Below are positions 49,855 to 57,850 of a DNA stretch of 64,000 bases, in pieces; positions within the stretch are counted from its first letter, which is position 1, and each line of letters opens with the position of its first letter. Source of the DNA: Nitrospirota bacterium. GTDB lineage: Bacteria; Nitrospirota; Nitrospiria; 2-01-FULL-66-17. The stretch spans positions 36,533-100,532 of the forward strand of contig JBFLXB010000004.1 of the NCBI GenBank assembly GCA_040757335.1. Direction: 5' to 3'. Position numbers and translations under genes: made by a program. Below the pieces are notes generated by a model, which was not told where the DNA came from, did not search any database, and saw only the letters and a program-made list of their open reading frames with translations.

Positions 49855-52320
49855 ATGGATCCACTCCCACCTGCGATTGGTCCCTCGATCCCGCTGCGCG
49901 AAGGCGCGCTCGCCGGAGATGGTGGTCCGGAGCGCTTTGCCGAGGTCGTGGTGGCGGCCCAACCCGACCGACTCTTCCACTACCGCGTGCCGCCGCACCT
50001 CGGTCAGCTCGTCCAACCCGGTCTGAGGGTCAGAGTGCCTTTCGGCCCCAGGGTGCTCGACGGCTATTTGGTCCGGCTTCTTGACCGGGCCGAGGTTGAC
50101 TCGGTCAAACCGCTCGGCGCCCTGCTGGACGATCAGCCGGTGATTGACCCGGCCATCTTGGCGCTCACACGGTGGATCGCGGACTATTACCTGGCCCCGT
50201 GGGGACGCGTCCTGACGGCCTCGGTCCCGGCCGGGTTGAAAGTCACGGCGGCGAAACGCGTGGCGGTGACGGACGCGGGACGAGTCGTTGACCTCGCCAT
50301 GATCCGCGGCGCGGGGCAGCGGCGGCTCCTGACCGCGCTGCGCGCGTACCAAAAGCCGATCAGCCTCTCGCGGTTACAGACGATGACCGGAGCGGTGGGG
50401 AGTTTGGGGGCGTTGATGCGGGCGGGGTGGGTGGCGGAGCCAGACGCGGCGCAGGTCAGCGCGCCGAAACTTCGAACCTATGTCACGCTCGCGCCGGGGG
50501 TTCAGCCGACCGCACAGGTGGCGCGAGGGCGGCGCCGGCAGGCCGTGATCGAGGCGCTCGCGTCGCGCAGCGGCGCCTTTGTGTCGGAACTGGGCCCGGG
50601 CGCGTTGGCCGCGTGTCGGGCGCTGGCCGCCCGGGGGCTGGTGGTCCTGTTGTCGCGCGCAGATCTGAGAGACCCGCACGAGATCGCGCCCGCGAGCGAT
50701 CAGGTGCCGGTGCTGACCGAACACCAGCAACACGCGGTGCAGACGATCGGGCGCGCGCTCGATGCAGGCGGCTTTGCACCCTTCCTGCTTTGGGGTGTCA
50801 CGGGCAGCGGGAAAACCGAGGTCTATCTCCATGCGATCGCGTCCGTGCTCGCCCATGGGCGAGGCGCGTTGCTGCTGGTCCCGGAGATCGCCCTGACCGG
50901 CCAACTGGTGGCGCGAGTCCGCGGGCGATTCGGCGAGCTCGTCGCGGTCCTGCACAGCGGCCTTTCCAACGCGGAACGGCTGACGGCGTGGTCGCGCATC
51001 CGCCGCGGCGAGGCGCGCATCGCGCTCGGCACCCGTTCGGCCCTGTTTGCGCCGCTTCGCGACGTCGGATTGATCGTGGTGGATGAAGAGCAGGACTCCT
51101 CCTATAAACAGGAGGACGGAGTGCGGTATCACGCCCGGGATTCGGCCCTGGTCCTGGGCCGAGCCCGCCAGGCCGTGGTGGTGTTGGGGTCGGCCACCCC
51201 GTCCCTCGAATCGTACGCCAACGCGGCGAGCGGTCGGTATCACTTGGTGATTCTGCCCGAACGCGTGCATGCGCGCCCCCTCCCGACGGTGCGCGCAGTG
51301 GATGTGCGCGCCGACCCCGGCGCCGACGACGTATTTTCCGGCGCGCTGCTGGAGGCCATCAACGAACGAATGACCCGCCGCGAACAGATCCTGCTGGTGC
51401 TCAATCGGCGCGGGTTCGCGCCGGTGGTGATCTGCCGGGACTGTGGCGCGACCGCCCAATGCGCGCGGTGCAGCGTGGGGCTGACTTATCACCGGGCCCG
51501 CGGGCGCCTCTGTTGCCACTACTGCGGGATGACGTCGGTGCCGCTCGATCGGTGCGCGGTCTGCAACGGACATCGCGTGACGCTGCAGGGGGTGGGCACG
51601 GAACAGATCGAAGCCCGTGTGCGGGCCGAGTGGCCTCACGCCCGGATCGCCAGGATGGATCGGGATACCACGGGAACCAAGCGGGCGCATGAGACCCTGC
51701 TGGGCGCCATGCGACGCGGTGAAGCGGATGTGTTGGTGGGGACGCAAATGGTGGCCAAAGGCCACGATTTGCCGAACGTCACGCTCGTGGGGATCGTCAA
51801 CGCCGACGTGGGGCTCTCGCTGCCGGATTTTCGGGCGAGCGAGCGAGTCTTTCATCTCCTGATCCAGGCCGCTGGTCGGGCGGGACGCGGCGATCGTCCG
51901 GGAGAGGTGATCCTGCAAACCCGTCGCCCGACACACGACGTGGTGGTGTTCGCGCAGCGCCACGATGTGGCGGGCTTCTATGAGCGTGAGCTGGCGCGAC
52001 GCCGCGAGCTGGGTTACCCGCCGTTCGGAAGGCTCATCATCCTCCTGCTCTCCGGGCCAAAAGAAGCGGAAGTGATCGCCGCTGCCCAGCGCCTGGCCAG
52101 CGAGGCGTCCGGTGTGCTGCGCGGGGGCGTCTCGCTGCTTGGCCCGGCGCCCGCTCCGCTGTGGCGTCTGAAAGGACGGCACCGCTGGCAGCTCGTGCTG
52201 AAGGGCCCCAAGGGCCCGGCGGTTGGTGAGGTCGCGCGTGCGCTCGCGGCGCTGGCGCTGAAGGTTCTGCCTCGCAGCGTCCGGTTGGACGCCGACGTGG
52301 ACCCGCAACACGTGTTATAG
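49855..52320 (+). CDS. priA: Primosomal replication restart helicase PriA
   Basis: This 821-aa protein has an N-terminal DNA-binding domain (VVVAAQPDRLFHYRVPPHL, VPFGPRVLDGYLV), Walker A LLWGVTGSGKTEVYLHAI and ALGTRSALFAPL. Paired zinc sites follow (CRDCGATAQCARC, CHYCG, CAVCNG), then QGVGTEQIEARV, LVGTQMVAKGHDLPNVTLVGIVNAD and QAAGRAGRGDRPGEVILQT. The helicase motif II reads VDEEQDSSYKQEDG, where most PriA proteins have DEEH. The ATG follows a TAGAAT box at 49837 by 12 nt, with no Shine-Dalgarno. Confidence 0.96.
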   Translation: MDPLPPAIGPSIPLREGALAGDGGPERFAEVVVAAQPDRLFHYRVPPHLGQLVQPGLRVRVPFGPRVLDGYLVRLLDRAEVDSVKPLGALLDDQPVIDPAILALTRWIADYYLAPWGRVLTASVPAGLKVTAAKRVAVTDAGRVVDLAMIRGAGQRRLLTALRAYQKPISLSRLQTMTGAVGSLGALMRAGWVAEPDAAQVSAPKLRTYVTLAPGVQPTAQVARGRRRQAVIEALASRSGAFVSELGPGALAACRALAARGLVVLLSRADLRDPHEIAPASDQVPVLTEHQQHAVQTIGRALDAGGFAPFLLWGVTGSGKTEVYLHAIASVLAHGRGALLLVPEIALTGQLVARVRGRFGELVAVLHSGLSNAERLTAWSRIRRGEARIALGTRSALFAPLRDVGLIVVDEEQDSSYKQEDGVRYHARDSALVLGRARQAVVVLGSATPSLESYANAASGRYHLVILPERVHARPLPTVRAVDVRADPGADDVFSGALLEAINERMTRREQILLVLNRRGFAPVVICRDCGATAQCARCSVGLTYHRARGRLCCHYCGMTSVPLDRCAVCNGHRVTLQGVGTEQIEARVRAEWPHARIARMDRDTTGTKRAHETLLGAMRRGEADVLVGTQMVAKGHDLPNVTLVGIVNADVGLSLPDFRASERVFHLLIQAAGRAGRGDRPGEVILQTRRPTHDVVVFAQRHDVAGFYERELARRRELGYPPFGRLIILLLSGPKEAEVIAAAQRLASEASGVLRGGVSLLGPAPAPLWRLKGRHRWQLVLKGPKGPAVGEVARALAALALKVLPRSVRLDADVDPQHVL

Positions 52321-53028
52321 GCGTAAGAGCTTTTGGGGGCGGCTTGGCTGCCGCCACCCCCGAAACCAGGCGGTAGTCCGTTCGCACCCCACGGACTCAG
52401 CCAGGTCGTGTCGCAGGCGCGCCAGGTCCTCGGGCCGGTCCACGTCGTACCACGGCGGCAGGAGCCGGACGCGCGACGGGTCGAGCTTGGCAAGGGTCGC
52501 GCGCAGCACATCCGCCCCACCCCACGCCACGCCACGAAAGATCTCCGGGTACAGTCGACGCTGGCCCAGAAGATAGTACCCCCCATCTTCGCTGGGACCG
52601 AAGACGAGGTCGGCCGCGTTCAACCGGTCTTCGGCTTCCGCGACAAATTCCAGGGGCAGCGTCGGGCTGTCGGTTCCGACCAGCAGCACCTTGCCATGGC
52701 GTGCCAACAGGGTTTTCACGACGCGCAGCATCCGATCGCCCAGATCGCCGGCCCCTTGCGCGATCAGCCGAGCGCCGTAGCGTTGTGCACACGCCTGGAG
52801 GAACGGATGTCGGATGTCCGGCGTACACGCCAGGTAGCGGACCATGTCGAGCGCCGCCGTGCGGCAGAGCGTGTCCTCGACCAAAGCCGCGTGGAGCCGC
52901 GCGGCTTCCTCGGAGGTGAGAGGGGGGATCAGCCGGGTTTTGACCGTGCCGGGAATGGGCGCCTTGGCGAAGACCGCGAGCGCACAAGTCTCAGGGCGGC
53001 GCGGCCGTGGCTCAGCGAATATGCGCAT
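52315..53028 (-). CDS. TIGR04282-type glycosyltransferase (DUF2064)
   Basis: 237 aa from ATG 53028. It is recognised by LAVFAKAPIPGTVKTRLIPPL, GDLGDRMLRVV, LLVGTDSPTLPLEFVAEA and LVFGPSEDGGYYLLGQRRLYPEIF, the nucleotide-sugar-binding core of a GT-A-like fold. It overlaps the next gene's 3' end by 17 nt. TIGR04282 and TIGR04283 enzymes usually occur side by side as here; their product is unknown. Confidence 0.9.
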   Translation of the reverse strand: MRIFAEPRPRRPETCALAVFAKAPIPGTVKTRLIPPLTSEEAARLHAALVEDTLCRTAALDMVRYLACTPDIRHPFLQACAQRYGARLIAQGAGDLGDRMLRVVKTLLARHGKVLLVGTDSPTLPLEFVAEAEDRLNAADLVFGPSEDGGYYLLGQRRLYPEIFRGVAWGGADVLRATLAKLDPSRVRLLPPWYDVDRPEDLARLRHDLAESVGCERTTAWFRGWRQPSRPQKLLRL

Positions 53029-53704
53029 AGTCGTGCGCCAGCCGCTCGGGGCTGGCGCCCAAGGCGTAACGCGCGCGCAGCCACCACATGCGGGCGATCG
53101 TGGCCCACGGTCCGTGCCGTCGCCATCGGCGAACGGAGGTGTGGACCCGCGACCGCAGGCACGCGACGCGTCCGCGTCGTTTGAGGCGCGCGGAAAACTC
53201 CACGTCCTCCATGAGCGGGATCGGCGCGTATCCACCGAGGACTTCGAACACCGAGCGCCGGACAAAGATCGCTTGATCGCCGGTCGCGATGTGGGTGACG
53301 CGGGAGCGAACGTTCATCAGCGTCTCGATGATCCGGAAGATCGGCTCGGGCCCGTCGAGGTGGACGTCAAATCGTCCGCCTACGGTCCCTTCGTCGGACA
53401 ACGCGCGGAGAAGCTCGGCGACGCCATTGGGAGGCAACCGGGTGTCGGCGTGGAGGAAGAGCAAAACGTCGCCGGTCGCGGCCGCGGCGCCCGCGTTCAT
53501 TTGCACGGCGCGCCCGGCAGGGGCATCGACCACGCGACAACCCCGGGCCGCTGCGATGGCGCGCGTGCGGTCTTGGCTGCCGCCGTCCACCACCAGGATC
53601 TCTCCGGCGCCCGTGACAGCGGCTGCGGCGAGGGTGTCTGCAATCCCCGATTCTTCATCGAGGACGGGGATGATGATCGACACGGTGGAAGGCGACGGGG
53701 ACAC
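53012..53704 (-). CDS. TIGR04283-type family 2 glycosyltransferase
   Basis: About 230 aa from GTG 53704. GT2 motifs are VSIIIPVLDEESGIADTL, ILVVDGGSQDRT, LLFLHADTRLP (the DxD-like metal site), GGRFDVHLDG and GGYAPIPLMEDVEFSARLKRRGR, where the ED is catalytic. The frame extends upstream to 53878, but that part overlaps the preceding gene and has no family match. It lies 19 nt after the 90-aa gene. Confidence 0.88.
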   Translation of the reverse strand: MSPSPSTVSIIIPVLDEESGIADTLAAAAVTGAGEILVVDGGSQDRTRAIAAARGCRVVDAPAGRAVQMNAGAAAATGDVLLFLHADTRLPPNGVAELLRALSDEGTVGGRFDVHLDGPEPIFRIIETLMNVRSRVTHIATGDQAIFVRRSVFEVLGGYAPIPLMEDVEFSARLKRRGRVACLRSRVHTSVRRWRRHGPWATIARMWWLRARYALGASPERLAHDYAHIR

Positions 53705-53723
53705 CGGGGCGACGTGGTGCGGG

Positions 53724-53996
53724 TCAGAGCGCGGCGAGCGACGCTTGGAGCGCGCGGAGACCGGCGTCTCGGTCACCGAGACCGGCGAGAACGGCGTCCA
53801 ACTGGTGCGTGAGGTACGGCGTGAGCCCCACCGCCGCGACCAACGCCGCGCGAAACACCTCGGGCGAGTCGGTCGCATGAGTTTTGAGCGTGTTCACGGC
53901 TTCCGGCGTCACGGGCCAATAAAACGGTCCCGCGTGGAACAAGCAGGGGTACACCCCGGTGGAACGACGTTCGAAGCGAAGGAGTGGATCGGTCAT
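53724..53996 (-). CDS. Conserved-looking hypothetical protein, 90 aa
   Basis: I do not recognise a family. The protein starts MTDPLLRFERRSTGVYPCLF, has WPVTPEAVNTLKTHA in the middle and a helical C-terminus (LDAVLAGLGDRDAGLRALQASLAAL). Its ATG overlaps the FmdB stop (ATGA), and a glycosyltransferase follows, so it is part of the comF-fmdB-glycosyltransferase operon. It is probably cytosolic, with no signal or membrane helix. Confidence 0.6.
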   Translation of the reverse strand: MTDPLLRFERRSTGVYPCLFHAGPFYWPVTPEAVNTLKTHATDSPEVFRAALVAAVGLTPYLTHQLDAVLAGLGDRDAGLRALQASLAAL

Positions 53997-54373
53997 GGGG
54001 CAGTGGCTCCTGGGGCGTCGGTTCCTGGAAAGTTCTCGGCGGAGGAATCGTTGTCTCCCGCCACGTCTTCTGCGGCCCGTTCGATTTCTTCCTCGAACCG
54101 GTCATCGAGGTCTTCACCCGTTTCGCGGCCCAACCGCCGCATCCAGCGAGCCACGCTCTTGGGATCGCGTTCGTCGACCTGAGCGAGGCTCGATGGATCG
54201 GCAAGCGCTTCCATCCGCGCTGCGTCCGACCGCGGCGCCGCAAAGCGCGACAGCAGGCGCGTGACCTCGGAGCGACCGCAGCGTTCACACCTGGGCGGCG
54301 GGGCGTTGATCGTGGCCGCCAGCACGGTCATCCGGCTTCGGCAGGCGTCGCAACGGTACTCGTAGATCGGCAT
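53993..54373 (-). CDS. FmdB-family zinc-ribbon protein
   Basis: This 126-aa protein opens with MPIYEYRCDACRSRMTVL and a second pair CERCGRSEV, forming a zinc ribbon of the FmdB type. An acidic helical tail (DLDDRFEEEIERAAEDVAGDND) follows, as in other members. Its function is unknown. It begins 11 nt after comF and overlaps the next gene. Confidence 0.9.
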   Translation of the reverse strand: MPIYEYRCDACRSRMTVLAATINAPPPRCERCGRSEVTRLLSRFAAPRSDAARMEALADPSSLAQVDERDPKSVARWMRRLGRETGEDLDDRFEEEIERAAEDVAGDNDSSAENFPGTDAPGATAP

Positions 54374-54384
54374 GGGATCACCAG

Positions 54385-55110
54385 TTACGGCATATGGGCC
54401 ACGGTCACGACGTACACGTCACTCGCACCGGCGGAGCGGAGCGCTCGGGCGCATTCGTTGACGGTGGCTCCGGTGGTGTAGACATCATCCACCAGCGCCA
54501 GCCGGCGGCCCGCCACCGCGGTTTTGTCCCGGACCGCGAAGGCGCGCCGGACGTTGGTTTTTCGGTCCGCCCGGTCGAGCGCGGTCTGGGAGTCCGTCCA
54601 CCGGATTCGCCGCAACACGTCGGGCCACAGCGGACGCTCAAGGCGGTGGGCCACCCACGCCGCGATCCGCAAGGATTGATTGAATTCGCGTTGCCGCAAG
54701 CGCCGAACGTGCAAGGGCACTGCTACCACGGCGTCGACCGGCGGGAGGGTTTGCAGCACCGGATCGAGGAGTTCTCCCAGAATCGAAACGAGGTCGACCT
54801 GCTTCTGGTACTTGCACCGGCGAATGGCCTCGGCCAACACGCCCGTGTACAGGCCGGCGGCGACGGCCCGGGTAAACGACGGAGGGCTCTCGCGACATGT
54901 TCCGCATCGGTGCATTGGGCTGTGTGAGACGGCGGCCTCGGACCCGAATGGGACGCCGCACAACGAACAGCGCGGCCCCTCGATCCGCGGGATGGCGCCC
55001 CAACACGCCGAACAGATGCCCCGAACCTCGCTCGCGGACATGCCCCGGCGACAGATGCCGCATCGCCGCGGGAGCGTCGCATCGAGCGCCGATCGCACAA
55101 GCGCCCGCAT
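54385..55110 (-). CDS. ComF-family phosphoribosyltransferase-like protein
   Basis: This 241-aa protein has two N-terminal zinc pairs (CGICRR / CSAC, CSLCGVPF / CGTCRE), KYQKQVDLVSILGELL and VVAVPLHVRRLRQREFNQS. The PRPP loop is RRLALVDDVYTTGATVNEC. ComF proteins assist DNA uptake in competent bacteria, though the role here is untested. ATG 55110 is chosen because the TACAAC -10 box lies 8 nt upstream, and a GTG at 55128 would fall inside the promoter. Confidence 0.92.
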   Translation of the reverse strand: MRALVRSALDATLPRRCGICRRGMSASEVRGICSACWGAIPRIEGPRCSLCGVPFGSEAAVSHSPMHRCGTCRESPPSFTRAVAAGLYTGVLAEAIRRCKYQKQVDLVSILGELLDPVLQTLPPVDAVVAVPLHVRRLRQREFNQSLRIAAWVAHRLERPLWPDVLRRIRWTDSQTALDRADRKTNVRRAFAVRDKTAVAGRRLALVDDVYTTGATVNECARALRSAGASDVYVVTVAHMP

Positions 55111-55118
55111 CCTGGCGG

Positions 55119-55147
55119 GTTGTAGCACACCGATTTTAGGGTGTCAA
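55119..55147 (-). promoter_or_regulatory. Promoter of the comF operon
   Basis: Minus strand TTGACA (55147-55142), a 17-bp spacer and TACAAC (55124-55119), 8 nt before the ATG. It is divergent from the TusA-like gene. Confidence 0.6.
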
Positions 55148-55248
55148 CGCGCCTTCTCACATGCACCTTCTCACGCGGGAATGAACGAAGCGGCTGGATG
55201 GTCGAGAATCTGAGGCCACGGCGAGCCACCCCGAAGATCGGTCTTTCC

Positions 55249-55278
55249 TTGACCCCTGAGAAAATCGCCCGGTATAAT
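55249..55278 (+). promoter_or_regulatory. Promoter of the TusA-like gene
   Basis: TTGACC (55249-55254), an 18-bp spacer and a perfect TATAAT (55273-55278). The ATG starts exactly 6 nt downstream, so the mRNA should begin at or next to the start codon. Confidence 0.7.
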
Positions 55279-55284
55279 TTGCCA

Positions 55285-55530
55285 ATGGATCGGACGGCCG
55301 CTCGAATCGACGTCGAACTGAACTTGCGGGGGGTGCACTGCCCCTACAACTACGTGCGCACCAAGCTCAAGCTGGAAGAAATGAAGGTCGGCGAGGTCTT
55401 GGCCGTGACGGTGGACGCGGGCGAACCCGCCCGGAACGTGCCGCGGAGCGTCGCCGACGACGGCCACCGGGTGTTGGAACTCATTCCCCTCGACTCCGCC
55501 CTCCGGATCGTAATCGAAAAGACACGGTAA
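55285..55530 (+). CDS. TusA-family sulfurtransferase
   Basis: This 81-aa two-layer protein has the family motif LNLRGVHCPYNYVRTKLKLEEM, where the Cys carries persulfide. DAGEPARNVPRSVADDGHRVLE follows. CPYN replaces the CPxP of E. coli TusA, as in a common subfamily of unknown acceptor. Leaderless expression is predicted from the adjacent promoter. The longer frame to 55141 is not favoured. Confidence 0.9.
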   Translation: MDRTAARIDVELNLRGVHCPYNYVRTKLKLEEMKVGEVLAVTVDAGEPARNVPRSVADDGHRVLELIPLDSALRIVIEKTR

Positions 55531-55568
55531 CGGTTTCCCCGGCTGAGGCGCGTCGCCGCGCCCGCCGG

Positions 55569-55596
55569 TTGACACCCCCCCCCTCTCCGCTACACT
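55569..55596 (+). promoter_or_regulatory. Promoter of the HAMP-GGDEF gene
   Basis: TTGACA (55569-55574), a 16-bp spacer rich in C and TACACT (55591-55596). The expected transcript start is at about 55602, at the base of a hairpin. Confidence 0.55.
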
Positions 55597-55600
55597 CAAC

Positions 55601-55632
55601 ACGCACCGCCACCCGCTGAAGGGGCGGTGCGT
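55601..55632 (+). promoter_or_regulatory. 5'-UTR hairpin sequestering the ribosome site of the GGDEF gene
   Basis: ACGCACCGCC (55601-55610) pairs perfectly with GGCGGTGCGT (55623-55632) around a 12-nt loop containing GAAGG. The stem ends 2 nt before the ATG. As the mRNA should start at the stem's base, the structure may cap the 5' end and control translation. Confidence 0.5.
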
Positions 55633-55634
55633 GT

Positions 55635-56957
55635 ATGCGCTTAACCCTAGCTCGAAAGATGCTGCTGGGGAATCTGACGCTGGTCTTGTTGATCCTGGTC
55701 GTCGGCCTCTCCGCGCTCGCCAGCCTCAAGACTCTCTATGGGCTGGGCTCCAACCTGGTCCAAGTCGACCTCCCCAATCTGGAGTTGGCGGCACAATTGG
55801 AGGAGTCTCTCAACGTTCAGGACCAATACGAACACCGATACATCCAACTACGAGATCACGCGTTGCGGACGTTGGCGGATGAGCAACGCGGCAAGTTTGA
55901 ATCGACGCTCCGGCGGTTTGGAGTTCTGCCGGGGCGGGCTTTGACCGCGCTCAACCAAATCAAGGATCTCCACGTGGAGTACAACCACGTGTCTGTTCAG
56001 GCGCGCGAAGCGCTGGAGCGCGGCGACGATGTCTTGGCTCGCGCGTTCCGGGACGATCTCGTGTCCGAAACGCGCCAACGCCTTCGGGCGGCGATTCGCT
56101 CTTTAAGTCAGGCGCTCAAAACCGCCCAATGGGAGGCGCTCCGACAATCGCAGGGCCTGATTCGTAATGCGCTGATGATGACTCTGGTCACGTGTGCGGT
56201 GGGGCTGGTGTTCGGCGTCACGTTCACGCTGTTGTTTTCCCGGTCGTTGGCGCGGTCGCTTCAACAATTCAAAACTGCGACCCAACTGATCGGCAAGGGG
56301 CGGTATGACGATCTGCTGCCGCTCAAGACCGGCGACGAAATGGGTGATCTGGCGGAATCCTTCCGGTGGATGAGTCACCGGCTGAAGGAGCTCGAGGAGA
56401 CCAACCTCGATGCCAATCCGTTGACACGCCTTCCCGGCAATCTGGCGATCGAAAAAGCCCTGCTCACGCGGCTTCAGCGCCAGCGAAGATTTGCGTTTTG
56501 TCACGTCGATCTCGACAACTTCAAGGCGTTTGGTGACCACTACGGTTACGCACGCGGAAGCGAGGTGCTGAAGATGGTGGGGCAGATTCTCTCGCGTCTG
56601 GGAGACGGCGAACGACGAGATATTTTCGTCGGCCACATCGGCGGAGACGATTTCGTCTTGATCTGTCCGCCCGAACGCGTCTCCGGCCTCTGCCAGCAGA
56701 TCATCAAGGAGTTCGATGCCGCGATCCCCAATTTTTACGACTCCGACGACCGCGAGCGGGGCTACATCATCTCCCGGGATCGGAACGAGGTCGTCCAGCA
56801 GTTTCTGATCATGACGGTGTCTATCGCGGTGGTGACGAACGAACGCCGAGAAATTACGTCTCCTATGCAGGTCGCCGAGGTCGCGGCGCAACTCAAGAAG
56901 TACGCCAAGAGTTTCCCCAAGAGCGTGTTTGTCATTGATCAGCGGCGTGAAACGTAG
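55635..56957 (+). CDS. Membrane HAMP-GGDEF protein (putative diguanylate cyclase)
   Basis: This 440-aa protein has TM1 (LLGNLTLVLLILVVGLSALA), a helical periplasmic sensor (about 30-175), TM2 (LMMTLVTCAVGLVFGVTFTLLF), HAMP (LLPLKTGDEMGDLAESFRWM) and a GGDEF domain. The domain has NPLTRLPGNLAIEKAL, FCHVDLDNFKAFGDHYGY and active-site HIGGDDFVLI. The signature reads GGDDF instead of GG[DE]EF, so cyclase activity is plausible but not certain. It is convergent with rsmI, overlapping by 26 nt. Confidence 0.9.
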   Translation: MRLTLARKMLLGNLTLVLLILVVGLSALASLKTLYGLGSNLVQVDLPNLELAAQLEESLNVQDQYEHRYIQLRDHALRTLADEQRGKFESTLRRFGVLPGRALTALNQIKDLHVEYNHVSVQAREALERGDDVLARAFRDDLVSETRQRLRAAIRSLSQALKTAQWEALRQSQGLIRNALMMTLVTCAVGLVFGVTFTLLFSRSLARSLQQFKTATQLIGKGRYDDLLPLKTGDEMGDLAESFRWMSHRLKELEETNLDANPLTRLPGNLAIEKALLTRLQRQRRFAFCHVDLDNFKAFGDHYGYARGSEVLKMVGQILSRLGDGERRDIFVGHIGGDDFVLICPPERVSGLCQQIIKEFDAAIPNFYDSDDRERGYIISRDRNEVVQQFLIMTVSIAVVTNERREITSPMQVAEVAAQLKKYAKSFPKSVFVIDQRRET

Positions 56958-57714
56958 CGGGTTGGGAACCACCCTCGTCCTGGGTTGCCGATTCCAGGGG
57001 AGTCATCGCTGTAGACCGTCGGAGGCGGTCGCAACCGCCGATCAGCAGCGTAATCTCACCGCGTCGAGGACGCCGTTCCACCTCGGCGATGACAGAGCTG
57101 AGCGTCCCACGGAGGCACTCCTCGTGCATCTTGGTCAGCTCTCGCGCAATCACCGCCGGCCGATCGCCCCACGCCGCAAGTAAGGCCTTCAGCGTCTTGA
57201 GCAGACGGTGAGGGGATTCGTAGAGCACGAGGGTTTCCGGGTAGTCGCGGAGCACGGCCAGGCGTTTGGCGAGGCGCCCCGACGGTTTGGGGAGAAATCC
57301 CTCGAAGTGGAAGCGATCCGAGGGCAGCCCGGACGCAGCCAGCGCCGCGATCGCCGCGCAAGGACCCGGGATCGGCACAACGGGTACACCCGCCTCGATG
57401 CAGCGCGTAATCAAAAAATATCCGGGATCAGAGATCGTCGGCGTTCCGGCATCGCAGACCAGCGCGACGGACGCCCCGTCGAGCATCCGAGCCAACAACA
57501 CGGGCGCCTTGGTTTCTTTGTTGAAGTCATGGTAGCTGGTGAGCGTGCCGTGGATGTCGTACCGTGCGAGCAACTTCTGCGTGTGCCGGGTATCCTCCGC
57601 CGCGATCAGGTCCACCTCCTTTAACACTCTGAGGGCCCGCAGCGTGATGTCTTCGAGATGTCCGATCGGCGTGCTGACGAGGTACAGGGTTCCCTTGTGA
57701 TCGGATGGCTCCAC
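56932..57714 (-). CDS. rsmI: 16S rRNA C1402 2'-O-methyltransferase RsmI
   Basis: This 260-aa tetrapyrrole-methylase-fold enzyme has TLYLVSTPIGHLEDITLRAL, IAAEDTRHTQKLLARY, VALVCDAGTPTISDPGYFLI, FEGFLPKPSGRLAKRL and LYESPHRLLKTL, all diagnostic of RsmI. The start is GTG at 57714. The C-terminus overlaps the end of the GGDEF gene by 26 nt tail-to-tail. Confidence 0.96.
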   Translation of the reverse strand: MEPSDHKGTLYLVSTPIGHLEDITLRALRVLKEVDLIAAEDTRHTQKLLARYDIHGTLTSYHDFNKETKAPVLLARMLDGASVALVCDAGTPTISDPGYFLITRCIEAGVPVVPIPGPCAAIAALAASGLPSDRFHFEGFLPKPSGRLAKRLAVLRDYPETLVLYESPHRLLKTLKALLAAWGDRPAVIARELTKMHEECLRGTLSSVIAEVERRPRRGEITLLIGGCDRLRRSTAMTPLESATQDEGGSQPATFHAADQ

Positions 57715-57768
57715 GGCCCGCCGAGCCTAACAGAGTCTCGCGCGCGATCGCAACACAACGCCGACTGG

Positions 57769-57798
57769 TTGAGGCGCCGGAGGCAGCTCTGTTATAGT
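57769..57798 (+). promoter_or_regulatory. Promoter of ugd
   Basis: TTGAGG (57769-57774), an 18-bp spacer and TATAGT (57793-57798). A normal leader with a CAGGAGA Shine-Dalgarno follows before ATG 57851. Confidence 0.55.
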
Positions 57799-57850
57799 AC
57801 GCGGGCCGTTCGTTGGTCACCGAACGGCATCCGCATATGCAGGAGACGCC

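Noticed and set aside
50374..52311. 645-codon open frame on the minus strand
   Set aside because: It is antisense to priA, which has all helicase and zinc motifs; no recognisable protein.
55126..55128. GTG as start of comF
   Set aside because: It falls between the -35 and -10 boxes of the predicted promoter, so ATG 55110 is preferred.
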